A stretch of DNA of 64,000 bases from Neoechinorhynchus agilis (Eukaryota > Acanthocephala), in NCBI GenBank assembly GCA_051530055.1, contig CM121341.1:9548001-9612000 (forward strand). The letters are read 5' to 3'. The translations under genes were made by a program, and so were the position numbers. Position 1 is the stretch's first letter; every line of letters begins with the position of its first letter. Positions 9,624-22,445 of this stretch are shown in pieces. The notes beneath the pieces are model-generated. The model did not search any database. It worked only from the letters and a program-made list of their open reading frames with translations, and was not told the DNA's origin.

Positions 9624-12600
9624 TTATTGAAAGCGAGTTGATTTTTTAACTGACTCAATTTGCTTTCTAAAATTTTCGTTTAGCAAATCTAAACCACATA
9701 TCAGGCATTGATCGTTGCGTGCTAAGCAACTCTCATGATATAAATGCCTACAGAGGGGAAAGAGGATAGTACCACGATCCACCTGCTCATGACACTTTGA
9801 ACATCTCATTTGATCACCGATGCTAAATTCAGCCGCCAAACGTATCCCACTTCTATTTTCGCTCAGTGAGTCAATGTTCCTCAAGCGATCTTTGGCCTCT
9901 TCCAGTTTAGCGTTTTCGATTTTTATCATCTCATTGCATTTACTCAATCCGAACTTCATGAGACTGACGATGAAGTGCTCAAGCTTTAAATTGGGGAAAT
10001 TGTTACTGATCATGATTAGAACCGATTTTATGCTGTCCACGTTCATTGACGCCATCATGTTGGTTCCATCGGTTTCATTGCATTCCGCCGTTAGACGTTT
10101 ATTAAGCAAATCTATCATGTCATCTTTTATCATCTTTTCCACTAAAACAAATTAAAAAACATAACAAAAAAAGAAATACTCACAAACTGATGCCCAGAGT
10201 TCGGCCGGTAAATCCTCTGATCTGCTAATCAACATATTCAAGGCCTTGGTTGCATCGAACTATACATGTTGTTCAATTATTAGTTTCGCGACTTCTAACG
10301 AAATTATTATTCTCGGAAATTGCAACTTGACCTATTTCTTTAACCTTCATTTCTATATTTCGTCGTAAAAAATATTCTTGAACTTTTATATTGTCATTTA
10401 ATTCGCTTCTACAAACATACGGAAAATTAAACGAAATAAAAAAATTTAGAATTTTTAACAAAAATTAAACACGCTAAATGTAACTATTTTTTGCTGTAAA
10501 AACGTCTGAATAGCTTTACATTGATTTTTTTACTTTTCTAAATTAAATTAATTTGTTAGAAAGCTCTGAAATTTTCGACGGACGAGTATTTCAGCGTCGA
10601 AATAAAGCGTTGAGTCGAACTAAAATTAAACTGTAATTTCTTGTGTTTGGACATAAACGCTGAAGGAAACGCAAATTTACAATTCCAGTTATGCACAAAA
10701 AAAGCTTAAAAAATAAAAGCCTTACTTGCATTCAAAAACACACTTAAAGAGACGACTAAAAATAAGGATTTTGCCGTAACCAACAGACCGGCTAAGCAAT
10801 TAATTTAAACAAAAAATCCCTGATTTAATTCCACGTTGGACAATTCCGACATTCTATAAAGATTGGTCATTGTTTGCCGATGTGAAATATCGGGGAAATA
10901 AATCATCGGTGAATTTTTGAATCCGAGGGGTGGCAAAACTAAGAAAAAGAAAGCATCTTTTCCCCCTGAAGATAATCAAGACATAAAACGGTTATTTTCT
11001 TTTGGTAGTTTTGAAACCCCGGATTAAAGATTCGACCTGAAATATCGGGGAAATAAATCACCGGTGAATTTTTGAATCCTGGGTGAGGTGTGGCAAAACT
11101 AAGAAAAAGAAAGTATCTTTTTCCCCTGAAGATAATAATCCAAGACAACAATCTGAAACATTTAACCAACCCATTTCTCACCTGATGCATCGTCACAATC
11201 GCTTTCTTCATCATTCCCAAATCCATGTAGACTTTATTCCAGAGATTTCTCAAAAAAAATCCACAGAAAAATGTCTGGATCACAGAGCTCATTATGAAGA
11301 TTATGATCGGACAGCAATCGGATTAAAAGCAATCGATTGCAGAAACTCGTTTTCTATAATTCGCACCTTCACTAACGACTAAATTGAATACAATACTTAC
11401 GAATTTTTGTAGGTAAGCTTCGATGCGATTCGGACGATGTTTCACATAAAGTGCCAAAAGAAGGTTATGGACGTCTTCTAGAGGCTCATTCAGTTCATAA
11501 ATACAGAACTCCAAATAGTCGATCAGTGCATTGATGATATGGGCGTTAGAATGCTTTTGTCTCAATGTCAATACGATTAATCGAGGTAGGACTTGACGGA
11601 TGTCGAAGAATGGACCCATGTCTCGCCAAGAAGTCAGGATGGATTCGTAGTCGTGGGGAAGGAGGGTGCAGGCGTATTTGTAATGGAGTCGGGAATCGGC
11701 CTTTTCATTTACGACTAAAATTCATCGATAAAAGCTTTCTACATTACCTGATCGCATAAGATTTGAGTCGCTGATTGGAGATCCGATTTACAAATAAGAA
11801 GGTTTATAGCACTGTCGAAATCTAAAGCATTCGGTTGTAGTCATAAGAAGTTTCGATTCTTAGCTTAAGATTTAAAAGCTCTAAAATACGGTTAAATTCC
11901 TATGGAAATACCTTACTGGTAGACGACTTGAAAGCGGATTGATATATAAAAACAACAAAAACACGTTTTATTTGTTACTTTTCAATTTCTAGATTTTATT
12001 TTAAGCCATAAGATCGTTCACACCACCGCCTTTGCGGATTACTAAGCTACCGCCCTGGTGTAACGGTCAACCTCCATTATGTTTAAAAAAGGGTATAAAT
12101 TCAATATTGGCCTCTAATAATAACGCATCACGATAAGACGACTCTTGTATGGCCCAAAAAATAAATTTATCGAATCTTATATTTCAGCGTACAATCTTGT
12201 GTCTTTATCAGTTTTCTTCTCTATACGGCAAGAATTTCGCTCCTCGAGATTTATTTACACGCAGCTCTCGAGGAGAACAAAAAACTCGCCGTATTTGGAG
12301 AAAATGAATTGAACCCCTCGAAGGAAAAACTCGATCGTATCAAGGTTATTCAATCAACAAACAACTTTTTGATAAACGCGTACAAGATTGTGTGCCAAAA
12401 AATTTAGAAATTATAAGTACGGACATTATTGTTGTGAAAAGGTTTCAATAAATGCTTTGTCTCACCTCCATTCGCTTTTGAGTACTCAATTGCAACTTCA
12501 TCCAAGTCATTTCGGACAAGTATTTCCAGAATAGAAGAATAATGTCTCTTTTTGATTTCCTAAATGTTCTAATAAATAGAAGCAGAAACCGAATTTCCGC

Positions 12601-15600
12601 TACTTTATGATGCTCATCGTAGATTAGAAAACGTCTAAGGTCTTTGAGCAGATCCGTAGTTCGATCTGCTTGAACTTCGTCAACAATTTCAGCGACCATC
12701 GATTTAACGCTATGTACCATTAAAACATCGGCTACTTCCACGGACGTCTTTTACAATAAATTTTTTATTAGTAAATGAATACGAGAACTCTCACCTTCAT
12801 TTTCTCAATAAGAAATAAGTTAAGGAATTTCAAGGACTTGAGACTTAGCAGTTTGCGGTAAATCTCTCCGATCTATGGAAACGCATAGAATTTTCAAAAA
12901 AAAGGTAACCAACGAACATTGGTCAATTTGTAACACTGAGCGTATAATTTTACACTTTCCTCTATTCTATTTTAACGAAATTCTGAGCTTAAAATACCTT
13001 TAAGGAAAGCAATACCTGCCATCTTTAAAGAGGTGATCGGCTTTCCGTTTTAAGCAATAATTCAATCTTTCTTCATTGTCCTAAAAGTGTACTTCAGATC
13101 TTAAAAAACCATTTACGAGAAGACAGACCTCACATGCATTTATAGCCTCATCGAATAAGTTTTGATCAAGAAGTTCCCTATAAACGTATTTGCACTCATC
13201 AATGATTTTAAATCGATATACGCTAGTCTGCGAATGCGCCCACAGTACACCTTTGATTACGTCTTTTACTAAGCCTCGTGGATGTGGCTACAATAACGTC
13301 TTGAGGCTATTAGACAAATGGAAAATAACCTCATCGATATAGTATCTTTGGATGCACTTTTGAGCGATCAGATCAATGATGAACACTGTTCCCTCGGAGT
13401 TCAACACAACACAGTGGTATTGCGTTAAGGCGCATTTGACCAAACTTTCCGGCTTGCAATCCTCAGGATATCTAGTCAAATCTTTTTTAAATAATCCAAT
13501 AAAGTCTTTTTAAACAAACTTCACTATCTTTCCATTCAACATCCGAATGTCATCGCCTTCTTCGTCCAAGCTAATTGATGCAGCATATAATCCGAATCCT
13601 TCGAATTAAAAAGCAACAAAAAATTTAACCGGGAAATTTCACCTGCCATCCAAACAAGACGTGTATCACCGTGTGATTGCAATACATTGATCCTTCCGTT
13701 TAAGAAACTCTCAGGAAATTCCTTGAAATTACTTATTACTGTAAATGAAGGGTTTTAGAAGATTAAAAATGACACAGCAAGTACCTTCGGTTTTATATCG
13801 ATCGAACAGCTTTGAGAGCTCGAAATCAGCGTCAATCATCGTAGAAGACAGTACAAATCTATACAGTCGTCTAAATACCAGAGAAACATAACGTATTATT
13901 AAAAATTTGATCAAGAAAAAGAGTTGGAGAGATGTATGGTGATCACGAAATGGCTCATGATGCTTCCTCGCGAAATACTTCGATCTTGCAACTATTAAAG
14001 ATTTATCTCAAAAGGGGCCAAAGAGATAATATTTTAAATCGAGCCAAAATACCCCTTTAAAACATTATTTAGCAATAAGAAAGGCCTTGCAAATTGGTGA
14101 TTTTCGATCTAAAGGGCATTGGATAGAACCAAAATAATCTCGAAATGAACCTTTGTTTATCATAAAAACTGTTTACTGAAATATCCCGAATTATGATCAC
14201 CACAATCTTATTTCGAGAATAATTTTGTTTGCTCATTCAAAATATTATTCTCAATTGCGAATTGTTACACACTCGAGTTGAGGCCTTGAAGATTCGCAAT
14301 GAAGATTTCAATAATAAAACTCGAATGTGTTACAATTCGCCATTGAGAATACACATCCATTCGAAGGAACAATCGAATAGAACTAAAATATTCTCGAAAT
14401 GAACTTTTGTTTATCATAAAATTTGTTTACTGAAATATCCCGAATAATGATCACCACAATCTTATTTCGAGAATAATTTTGTTTGCCCATTCAAAATATT
14501 ATTCTCAATGGCGAATTGTTTCGAACTCGAGCTGAGGCCTTGAAAATTCGCAATGAAGAGTTTAATAATAAAACTCGAGCAGTGTAACAATTCGCCATTG
14601 AGAATACACATCCATTCGAAGGAACAATTGAATAGAATCAAAATATTCTCGAAATGAACTTCTGTTTATCATAAAATTTGTTTACTGAAATATCCCGAAT
14701 TATGATCACCACAATCTTATTTCGAGAATAATTTTGTTTACTCATTCAAAATATTATTCTCAATGGCGAATTGTTACACACTCGAGCTGAGGCCTTGAAA
14801 ATTCGCAATGAAGAGTTATAATAAAACTCGAGCAGTGTAACAATTCGCCATTGAGAATACACATCCATTCGAAGGAACAATTGAATAGAATTAAAATATT
14901 CTCGAAATGAACTTCTGTTTATCATAAAATTTGTTTACTGAAATATCCCGAATTATGATCACCACAATCTTATTTCGAGAATAATTTTGTTTGCTCATTC
15001 AAAATATTATTCTCAATGGCGAATTGTTACACACTCGAGCTGAGGCCTTGAAGATTCGCAATGAAGAGTTCAATAATAAAACTCGAGCAGTGTAACAATT
15101 CGCCATTGAGAATACACATCCATTCGAAGGAACAATTGAATAGAATTAAAATATTCTCGAAATGAACTTTTGTTTATCATAAAATTTGTTTACTGAAATA
15201 TCCCGAATTATGATCACCACAATCTTATTTCGAGAATAATTTTGTTTACTCATTCAAAATATTATTCTCAATGGCGAATTGTTACACACTCGAGCTGAGG
15301 CCTTGAAAATTCGCAATGAAGAGTTCAATAATAAAACTCGAGCAGTGTAACAATTCGCCATTGAGAATACACATCCATTCGAAGGAACAATTGAATAGAA
15401 TTAAAATATTATCGAAATGAACTTTTGTTTATCATAAAATTTGTTTACTGAAATATCCCGAATTATGATCACCACAATCTTATTTCGAGAATAATTTTGT
15501 TTACTCATTCAAAATATTATTCTCAATGGCGAATTGTTACACACTCGAGCTGAGGCCTTGAAGATTCGCAATGAAGATTTCAATAATAAAACTCGAGCAG

Positions 15601-17817
15601 TGTAACAATTCGCCATTGAGAATACACATCCATTCGAAGGAACAATTGAATAGAATTAAAATATTCTCGAAATGAACTTTTGTTTATCATAAAATTTGTT
15701 TACTGAAATATCCCGAATTATGATCACCACAATCTTATTTCGAGAATAATTTTGTTTGCTCATTCAAAATATTATTCTCAATGGCGAATTGTTACACACT
15801 CGAGCTGAGGCCTTGAAGATTCGCAATGAAGAGTTCAATAATAAAACTCGAAGTGTTACAATTCGCCATTGAGAATACACATCCATTCGAAGGAACAATT
15901 GAATAGAATTAAAATATTATCGAAATGAACTTTTGTTTATCATAAAATTTGTTTACTGAAATATCCCGAATTATGATCACCACAATCTTATTTCGAGAAT
16001 AATTTTGTTTACTCATTCAAAATATTATTCTCAATGGCGAATTGTTACACACTCGAGCTGAGGCCTTGAAAATTCGCAATGAAGATTTCAATAATAAAAC
16101 TCGAGCAGTGTAACAATTCGCCATTGAGAATACACATCCATTCGAAGGAACAATTGAATAAAAATATTATCGAAATGAACTTTTGTTTATCATAAAATTT
16201 GTTTACTGAAATATCCCGAATTATGATCACCACAATCTTATTTCGAGAATAATTTTGTTTACTCATTCAAAATATTATTCTCAATGGCGAATTGTTACAC
16301 ACTCGAGCTGAGGCCTTGAAGATTCGCAATGAAGATTTCAATAATAAAACTCGAGCAGTGTAACAATTCGCCATTGAGAATACACATCCATTCGAAGGAA
16401 CAATTGAATAGAATTTAAATATTCTCGAAATGAACTTTTGTTTATCATAAAATTTGTATACTGAAATATCCCGAATTATGATCACCACAATCTTATTTCG
16501 AGAATAATTTTGTTTACTCATTCAAAATATTATTCTCAATGGTGAATTGTTACACACTCGAGCTGAGGCCTTGAAGATTCGCAATGAAGAGTTTAATAAT
16601 AAAACTCGAGCAGTGTAACAATTCGCCATTGAGAATACACATCCATTCGAAGGAACAATTGAATAGAACAAGAATATTCGTTAAAAGCCACTGTTCACCA
16701 AAAAGCTCCCCCCTAACTGATAAAATTTTATTGCAATCGTTCATACCTCGAAGTGAGTGCAAGAATGCACACGGCACCGTTTAGATTGAACGTTTGAATG
16801 TCCAAAAATCCGCTACAGTCATCTGATGCGATGTCTTGCGCTCGATAAAGCTAGATTTCTTTAGTACTTCAAAAGTATCAATGAGAAACAAACTTCTTTT
16901 GCAACGAATTTAGGCCGTTTGGAACACAAACATTTGAACCCATAAATCGTGCCTAGTTTGAGTAAGGAAACGATTTATGGTAAATAAAGAAACCGTATTG
17001 AGTTCCAATGACACATCCAACGTTTTCTTTGCAAGTAACAAATCCCACACAGGTTGGTAGAGCTATCTAATCAAAGGTTTGTTTTCAAATGTTCACGGCC
17101 GTGCAATTGAACCATTGGCATTTCCGTTATGTGAGGTCCGAAATGATTATGAGGTTGAGAGTAACAGACCCGCCGTCTTTGTTTAGACTGATCATCGTAT
17201 ACGATCAGTGCCACATGAACTCCATCGGTTGAGCAGTAGCATGACTTGGCGACCATTGCACTCGGTACGAGGTATTCTATAATCGGATCCAAAATACAAT
17301 CGAATTAGAAATCAAAGAACTTTATTTTTCTTTTCAAAATTTCACTACTGATTTATTTCACCTTAGATAATTCCGACATTCTACTAAGATTGGTCATTGT
17401 AAATTAATCTAATCGACTAGATGTGTGAATTTAAATCAGAGGAGTGACAAAAAAACCACAACAAGAACTATCTTTTTCTCCGAAAACAATCGAATTAGAA
17501 ATCATAGAACCTTCGATTTGATCGTTTTTCGATAGATTACGATAGTATAAACTACGGCCATTGAGCACCATGTACACGTGGTTGTTCGCAACAACCATAT
17601 CGTCGATTTGGCGATCGGATCTAATGAAATGCGGCCGAGAAACAAAATCCTCCCACTTACCTAAACTTGACTTTTTGTATAGTGAATATCTTTTCATCTT
17701 CTTCAACCAAATCTTCCTAAAATTCGTTTAAGCGTGAATAAGAGAAAACATATTATGGCCACTTACCTCCCAAAACGGATTCGACGAATGACATAATTTA
17801 TCAATTTGATTGGACAT
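9624..17817 (-). CDS. VPS18: VPS18, HOPS/CORVET core subunit
   Basis: VPS18 is a RING-bearing core subunit of the HOPS and CORVET tethers at endosomes and lysosomes. Fixed exons: 17767-17817, 17661-17716 and one from 17620, with 50- and 40-nt introns. They encode EDEKIFTIQKVKF then IDDMVVANNHVYMVL, matching the start of the VPS18 propeller. Later pieces in order: RLYRFVLSS (~13.85 kb), FKEFPESF (~13.7 kb), ALTQYHCVVLNSEGTV (13.4 kb), FKIIDECKYVYRELLD (13.2 kb), KRKADHLFKDGR (13.0 kb), a helical exon (~12.5-12.7 kb), DIRQVLPRL...YLEFCIYELNEPLEDVHN (11.4-11.7 kb), LPAELWASV (~10.2 kb) and the last exon 9624-10142. The last exon ends in a RING-type CSKC...CRHLYHESCL...CLICG. The start ATG lies 2 nt after a cag acceptor motif. 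Several internal junctions, and the exon around 17.3 kb, are not fixed. Confidence 0.9.
10881..11150. repeat. 159-bp direct duplication in VPS18 intron
   Basis: The stretch beginning gaaatatcggggaaataaat at 10881 repeats from 11040. Both copies continue through a tggcaaaactaagaaaaaga block. Related sequence occurs near 17.36-17.48 kb and 52.92-52.99 kb, so the unit belongs to a dispersed family. Confidence 0.75.
12000..12092 (-). mobile_element. LINE 3'-terminal fragment
   Basis: About 90 bp match the terminal part of the LINE copies at 52.05 kb and 61.9 kb (caccgcctt, then ccctggtgtaacggtc). Antisense to the LINE and within VPS18, probably in an intron. Confidence 0.6.
14100..16672. repeat. 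254-bp foldback tandem array, 10 copies, in VPS18 intron
   Basis: The motif atgatcaccacaatctt recurs at 14193, 14447, 14702, 14955, 15210, 15465, 15720, 15973, 16223 and 16478, a period of 250-255 bp. Each unit contains an inverted repeat: attctcaatggcgaattgtt on one side and aacaattcgccattgagaat on the other, flanking ctcgag sites, so every unit can form a hairpin. It lies between the VPS18 propeller exons at about 17.1 and 13.9 kb and is presumably removed by splicing. Confidence 0.95.
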
Positions 17818-17835
17818 GTCTGGAACGGAGTTTAA
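17818..17835 (-). promoter_or_regulatory. 3' splice-site motif before VPS18 start
   Basis: On -, ctccgttccag is followed by AC and the VPS18 ATG at 17817. Spacing is 2 nt. Confidence 0.5.
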
Positions 17836-17888
17836 AAGCAATCATTTCTTCAAAAAAAGAATGCATTTGTTACTTTTGTGTATTTATT

Positions 17889-19215
17889 AACCGTTTTGAA
17901 GATTTAACTGTTAATGCCCTATTTTTATGGCCTAAAAATTAAAGAAATTTATTAAGTCCGATTTTTTCCGGACGCCAATGTTGTGCCTCCGGAATATCGA
18001 ATTTAATAAATTCCTTTAATTTTCCGTCGTAAAAAAAGGTCATTAAACCGTTTCGAAGATTTAACTCTTAATGTCCTATTTTTATGGCCTAAAAAATTAA
18101 AGAAATTTATTAAGTCCGATTTTTTTCGGAAGTCAATGTTGTGCCTCCGATATATCGAATTCAATAAATTCCTTTAATTTTCAGTCGTAAAAAAAGGTCA
18201 TTAAACCGTTTCGAAGATATAACTCTTAGTGTGCAATTTTTATGGCTCCGATTTTTTTCGGAAGCCAATATTGTGCCCCCGGAATATCGAATTCAATAAA
18301 TTCCTTTAATTTTCCGTCGTAAAAAAGGTCATTAAACCGTTTCGAAGATTTAACTCTTAGTGCCCTATTTTTATGGCCTAAAAAAATTAAAAAATTTTAT
18401 TTAGTCCGATTTTTTCCGGAAGCCATCGAATTCAATAAATTCCTTTAATTTTCCGTCGTAAAAAAGTTCATTAAACCGTTTCGAAGATTTAACTCTTAAT
18501 GCCCTATTTTTATGGCCTAAAAAATTAAAGAAATTTATTAAGTCCGATTTTTTTCGGAAGTCAATGTTGTGCCCCCGGAATATCGAATTCAATAAATTCC
18601 TTTAATTTTCCGTCGTAAAAAAGTTCATTAAACCGTTTCGAAGATTTAACTCTTAATGCCCTATTTTTATGGCCTAAAAAATTAAAGAAATTTATTAAGT
18701 CCGATTTTTTTCGGAAGTCAATGTTGTGCCCCCGGAATATCGAATTCAATAAATTCCTTTAATTTTCCGTCGTAAAAAAGTTCATTAAACCGTTTCGAAG
18801 ATTTAACTCTTAATGCCCTATTTTTATGGCCTAAAAAATTAAAGAAATTTATTAAGTCCGATTTTTTTCGGAAGTCAATGTTGTGCCCCCGGAATATCGA
18901 ATTCAATAAATTCCTTTAATTTTCCGTCGTAAAAAAGTTCATTAAACCGTTTCGAAGATTTAACTCTTAATGCCCTATTTTTATGGCCTAAAAAATTAAA
19001 AAAATTTATTAAGTCCGATTTTTTCCGGAAGCCAATGTTGTGCCCCCGGAATACCGAATTCAATAAATTCCTTTAATTTTCAGCCGTAAAAAAAGGTCAT
19101 TAAACCGTTTCGAAGATTTAACTCTTAGTGCCCTATTTTCCCCCCTTTTTTTCGGACGCCAATATTGTGCCCCCGGAATATCGAATTCAATAAATTCCTT
19201 TAATCTTCAGACCAA
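17889..19215. repeat. 157-bp tandem array, about 9 copies
   Basis: Units carry attaaaccgtttcgaagat and ggaatatcgaattcaataaa. The four central copies repeat exactly every 157 bp (frames starting at 18592, 18749, 18906 and 19063 on -). Outer copies are shortened or diverged. The 62-codon frames on - are by-products of the repeat. The array starts about 70 bp upstream of the VPS18 start codon. Single half-units occur near 22.35-22.42 kb and 48.6-48.67 kb. Confidence 0.95.
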
Positions 19216-19880
19216 TTTCTGTAAAACAACAAAAGGATTTTCCTTTATAACGTTTGTTTATTTTAACCCAAACCACGGAAGAATCACAAACGTCACCATT
19301 TTGAACAAGATTGTGACGTCATATCAGTTAGCAACTTGGAAGATGTATCGACTCCGTCTTCTCGGACCGAGAGTGGAAATAACGGAAGTGTTCTGTATTT
19401 AGGCGTTTATTCAACAAAAAAACCGCGAACTAACAATCTAGCAAATGGACGGGTGCACGTACACGATCAGTATATGTGTAATGCGCACTGTCGTCGTCAC
19501 ATTCACCATCACAGGGAGACGAAGGCACCGGTGGTGAATGTTTCGTTAGAGACGGTCTTTATATTTTTACTGTCGTTTGTTTGATGATGCGTATTAAATA
19601 CTTGTAAAAAAACTTCTTTGTTTTATGGCGAAAAAATTAAAGTGATTTTAATTTAAAATCCGAAATTTCGGTACATTGTTTTCGAAGAAAAATTCGAGTA
19701 ATTACTCCATCATTTCAGTTTCTTCGCCATAAAACAGAAGATTGATTGGTTGTCGAAATGCTCCGGAAATATCTCTATATGAACAGTTTAATTTTCAAAC
19801 ACAAAAATCTTCAGTTTACTGCGATAAGATTGAGAGGCGTTTTGATTGTCTGTTGAAAATTTTATAATGGCATTCAGTGG
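19216..19880. other. Unassigned spacer between array and LINE
   Basis: It holds an 82-codon frame at 19336-19584 (+) with no recognisable features, and an imperfect inverted pair around 19617-19740 (ttttatggcgaaaaa / ttcgccataaaac). No gene called. Confidence 0.4.
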
Positions 19881-20760
19881 TGAGTGGGAGAAAATCAACG
19901 GTTCAAATTTTAGACGCTCTTCTCCGTGAAACATTTCAAGACGACGGATTAGCGATTTGGATAGTTTGCAGAAGACGGGATAACCGTAGGTGAGGGAGTC
20001 TAAAATAAAGCAGAAGTAAAATTTGTAGAGATCGGGATTTCAAGTTTGATTGAAATTGGAAACGCGGAATTCTGAGAGTGGTGACTCGTTGGACGTTGCG
20101 GGAGAATGAAGGGATCAAAGTTTGTGATTGGTGCTGAAATCTATTATTTGTGTGTTTGAGTGGTGGGACGAACGTGAGATCATCGACATAAAAGAAAAGT
20201 TTAGAGTAGAAGAGAAGATAGGTTTAAGGTCGTTTAAGAAAATATTAGTCACAAGAACATAGGACCCCAATGGATCCAACTATTTTTATCCGGTAATGGA
20301 GAATAAAGATGTTTCCTATCGGAACTTTTATAACTTGGAAATTTTTGTGTAAGCCGAATTTAAACCAATTTGCATCTTTCGTGTTTCCTATGAAACCTGC
20401 TCGTTCGCGGATTTACTGTTTTAACGCAAAGATGATCGACGAATGTAAATACTAGACGGCACCTTGAGGTACGTCTTTGGTAATCGAGGAGGTAGAACGG
20501 CAGTGAATGTATTGTTTGCGATTGTGAAGATAAGATTCGAACCAGTGGATCTGTTACAAGTTAAGACAAAGAGTGAATGGTATACGGAATCGAATGCTTT
20601 CGATAAGTCCAGTTGAATGAGACAGGTGATGTGAGTTAGATGTGAGGTGCCGAAAAAATTGTGCCAGAAGACGAATTGTAAAGGCAATAGTTTTTGCTTT
20701 GAAGATGAGTTTTGAAACATGCTGTTGTAATTATAAAGAAAAATCATCATTTCCGAGCAG
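19880..20760 (-). mobile_element. LINE reverse-transcriptase remnant
   Basis: On -, the sequence encodes LIQLDLSKAFDSVYHSL, the reverse-transcriptase A motif with its first catalytic Asp. It continues with degenerate palm and thumb sequence towards 19.9 kb, including FQFQSNLKSR-type blocks. Several frames are needed to follow it, so this is a decayed non-LTR element. Other pieces lie at 21.5 kb and 61 kb. Confidence 0.75.
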
Positions 20761-21089
20761 TTCTCTCATTCAACGGCTGCTCGAGTGTCTGTGCCGCTCC
20801 CTGATTGTCGACGCTCGTATAAACCGAGACAATATCAAAACACATAACCTGGCTACCATTTAAGTCATTGCATCGCACATTCAGAGAATTAAGTAAGCCC
20901 TCTACATTTTGCCAAAATGAATTCGTTCTTTGACGCTAGGAAGTGAGATAATCGGTACGCTGGCCCACTGACTGCCGAAATAATCGGTATGCACTTAAGC
21001 AAAGTCGCTGTTGTCGATGTTATAGGTTTTTAGCCATCAGATACATCACGGGCTCTTGCGGCTATCAACTCACGAAATAATAACACGTT

Positions 21090-21545
21090 TTATTAAAGCC
21101 AAAAGAATAGAACCCATGTACCTTTGGGTCCTCATGAACACTACAGTTCTGATTTTTTTTAAATGAATGTGGCAGTTGATTTTGGAGTGTGGATTACAGG
21201 TCCGGTCGGACGGCGAAATATCCAATCAGGTTAGGAAGGTTGGTGGTTAAAAATACAAAAGGTCAAGAGGACCCATGTACCTTTGGGTCCTCATCCGTTA
21301 ATATTTGAATGTGCAGTCGAGGGATGTCCGTTCGGAAGGTAATATCTGGTCGGAGGGATGTCTATTCGGGTAGGAACAATCCAGTTGGGGACGGTTCGTT
21401 GGGGTGAGGATGCGTCCGTTCGTTTGAGAATATTCGGTCGGGTTGGAAGGTCCGTTCTGGTCGGGAAGTTGATGGTTATTGTTTACAAGAGAGCTTGTGA
21501 GATTGGTCTTTCCTCAGGCCCATTTTAAGTTCTGGTATCCGAGAA
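21090..21545. repeat. LINE-associated repeat (tacctttgggtcctcat block)
   Basis: The block ccatgtacctttgggtcctc occurs at about 21115 and 21275. It is followed by a region with tccgttctggtcgggaagtt and acaagagagcttgtgag that recurs at 62.27-62.4 kb and, weakly, 63.8-63.9 kb. It adjoins LINE coding remnants, so it is probably non-coding or rearranged LINE sequence. Confidence 0.55.
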
Positions 21546-21849
21546 GATTGGGCAGCATGAAAAAGGAGCGTAGATATAGGGAGGTGCGAGATATAGGAGG
21601 GTGAACCGAATTAGGATTATGAGTGTTGTGCTCGTGTGAGAAGGGGAGAAATTGGGGTGGTGGGGTTGAGAGGGTTTTTGATTGTTTAATGAAAACAGCA
21701 TCAAGGCATTCGGTGAGAGGGGAAAGTAAGCTGTGCAAACGGATCTGCCACAGGTTGAGACCAAAATCGGAGCAGGCCCGGAGAAGGAATGAATGGTTGC
21801 TGTTCAACTTCTTGCTCTTCAATTTACAATCGTCCTTCCGTTCTGTCAT
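21514..21849 (-). mobile_element. LINE C-terminal remnant
   Basis: The 111-codon frame on - contains NLWQIRLHSLLSPLTE and a proline-rich tail (STPPPQFLPFSHEHN). It resembles the post-RT part of the LINE copy at 60.98-61.45 kb (LLQPPPQFSSS). Interpreted as a 5'-truncated fragment. Confidence 0.55.
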
Positions 21850-21925
21850 ATATTTAGCAAGATCTCACAGTAATTTCTAAATCTCATGATATCTTCAATG
21901 AAATACGAATCGGCTTTTCCCTCAC
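21795..21925. repeat. Dispersed ~125-bp repeat, copy 1
   Basis: A stretch beginning gctgttcaacttcttgctct is almost identical to 24207-24332. Both copies share a nearby catcacgggc...gcggctatcaa sequence (near 21045 and 24131). They are direct repeats bracketing the LRR gene. Confidence 0.85.
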
Positions 21926-22445
21926 TCTGCTTTTAAATTGCGCAAGTGCGTTTTTTCAGCTCGATTTAGATTCGCTTTAAGTTTCGGATCCTTGAAACGA
22001 TTAGTAAGAACTTCCATAACCCCCTTGCCAGGAGCAAACGTCTCTCGATGTAACACCAATTTAAATCTACTTTTAAAAAATACAGTAAACGGCTAAGATT
22101 TTAACCAACAATAGAAATAAAATGAATGGCCGTAAGGATTTTCGATACTTTGCACGGAATGTAAGAAAAAACAGGGAAGGAAAACGAGAATGAGCAAAGC
22201 TGTGGTACATGAACATGACACCGGATTGTTATTGCATGCTCATTGATTTGGAAATCCTATGACTTTAATAACGCAATTTCGTGATTTAAGCGCACAACTC
22301 CACAGTAAAGCGCCATTAAAATTATTGTTTGAAGATTCAACTATTTTCCTCAGAAATGTGCTGAAATATCCGAATTGATAAATGCTTTTAATTTTTACGC
22401 CTAAACAAGCATTAAATGTATTGACATTTTTTAAATTTATGAATT

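Noticed and set aside
12150-12400. Inverted-repeat element around gcgtacaatcttgtg
   Set aside because: The two ends match poorly once aligned; the core is self-complementary by chance. A shared stretch with 53.15 kb exists but boundaries are unclear.
18401-19063. Four repeated 62-codon frames on - (MNSIFRGHNIDFRKKSD)
   Set aside because: By-products of the 157-bp array; outer units do not keep the frame.
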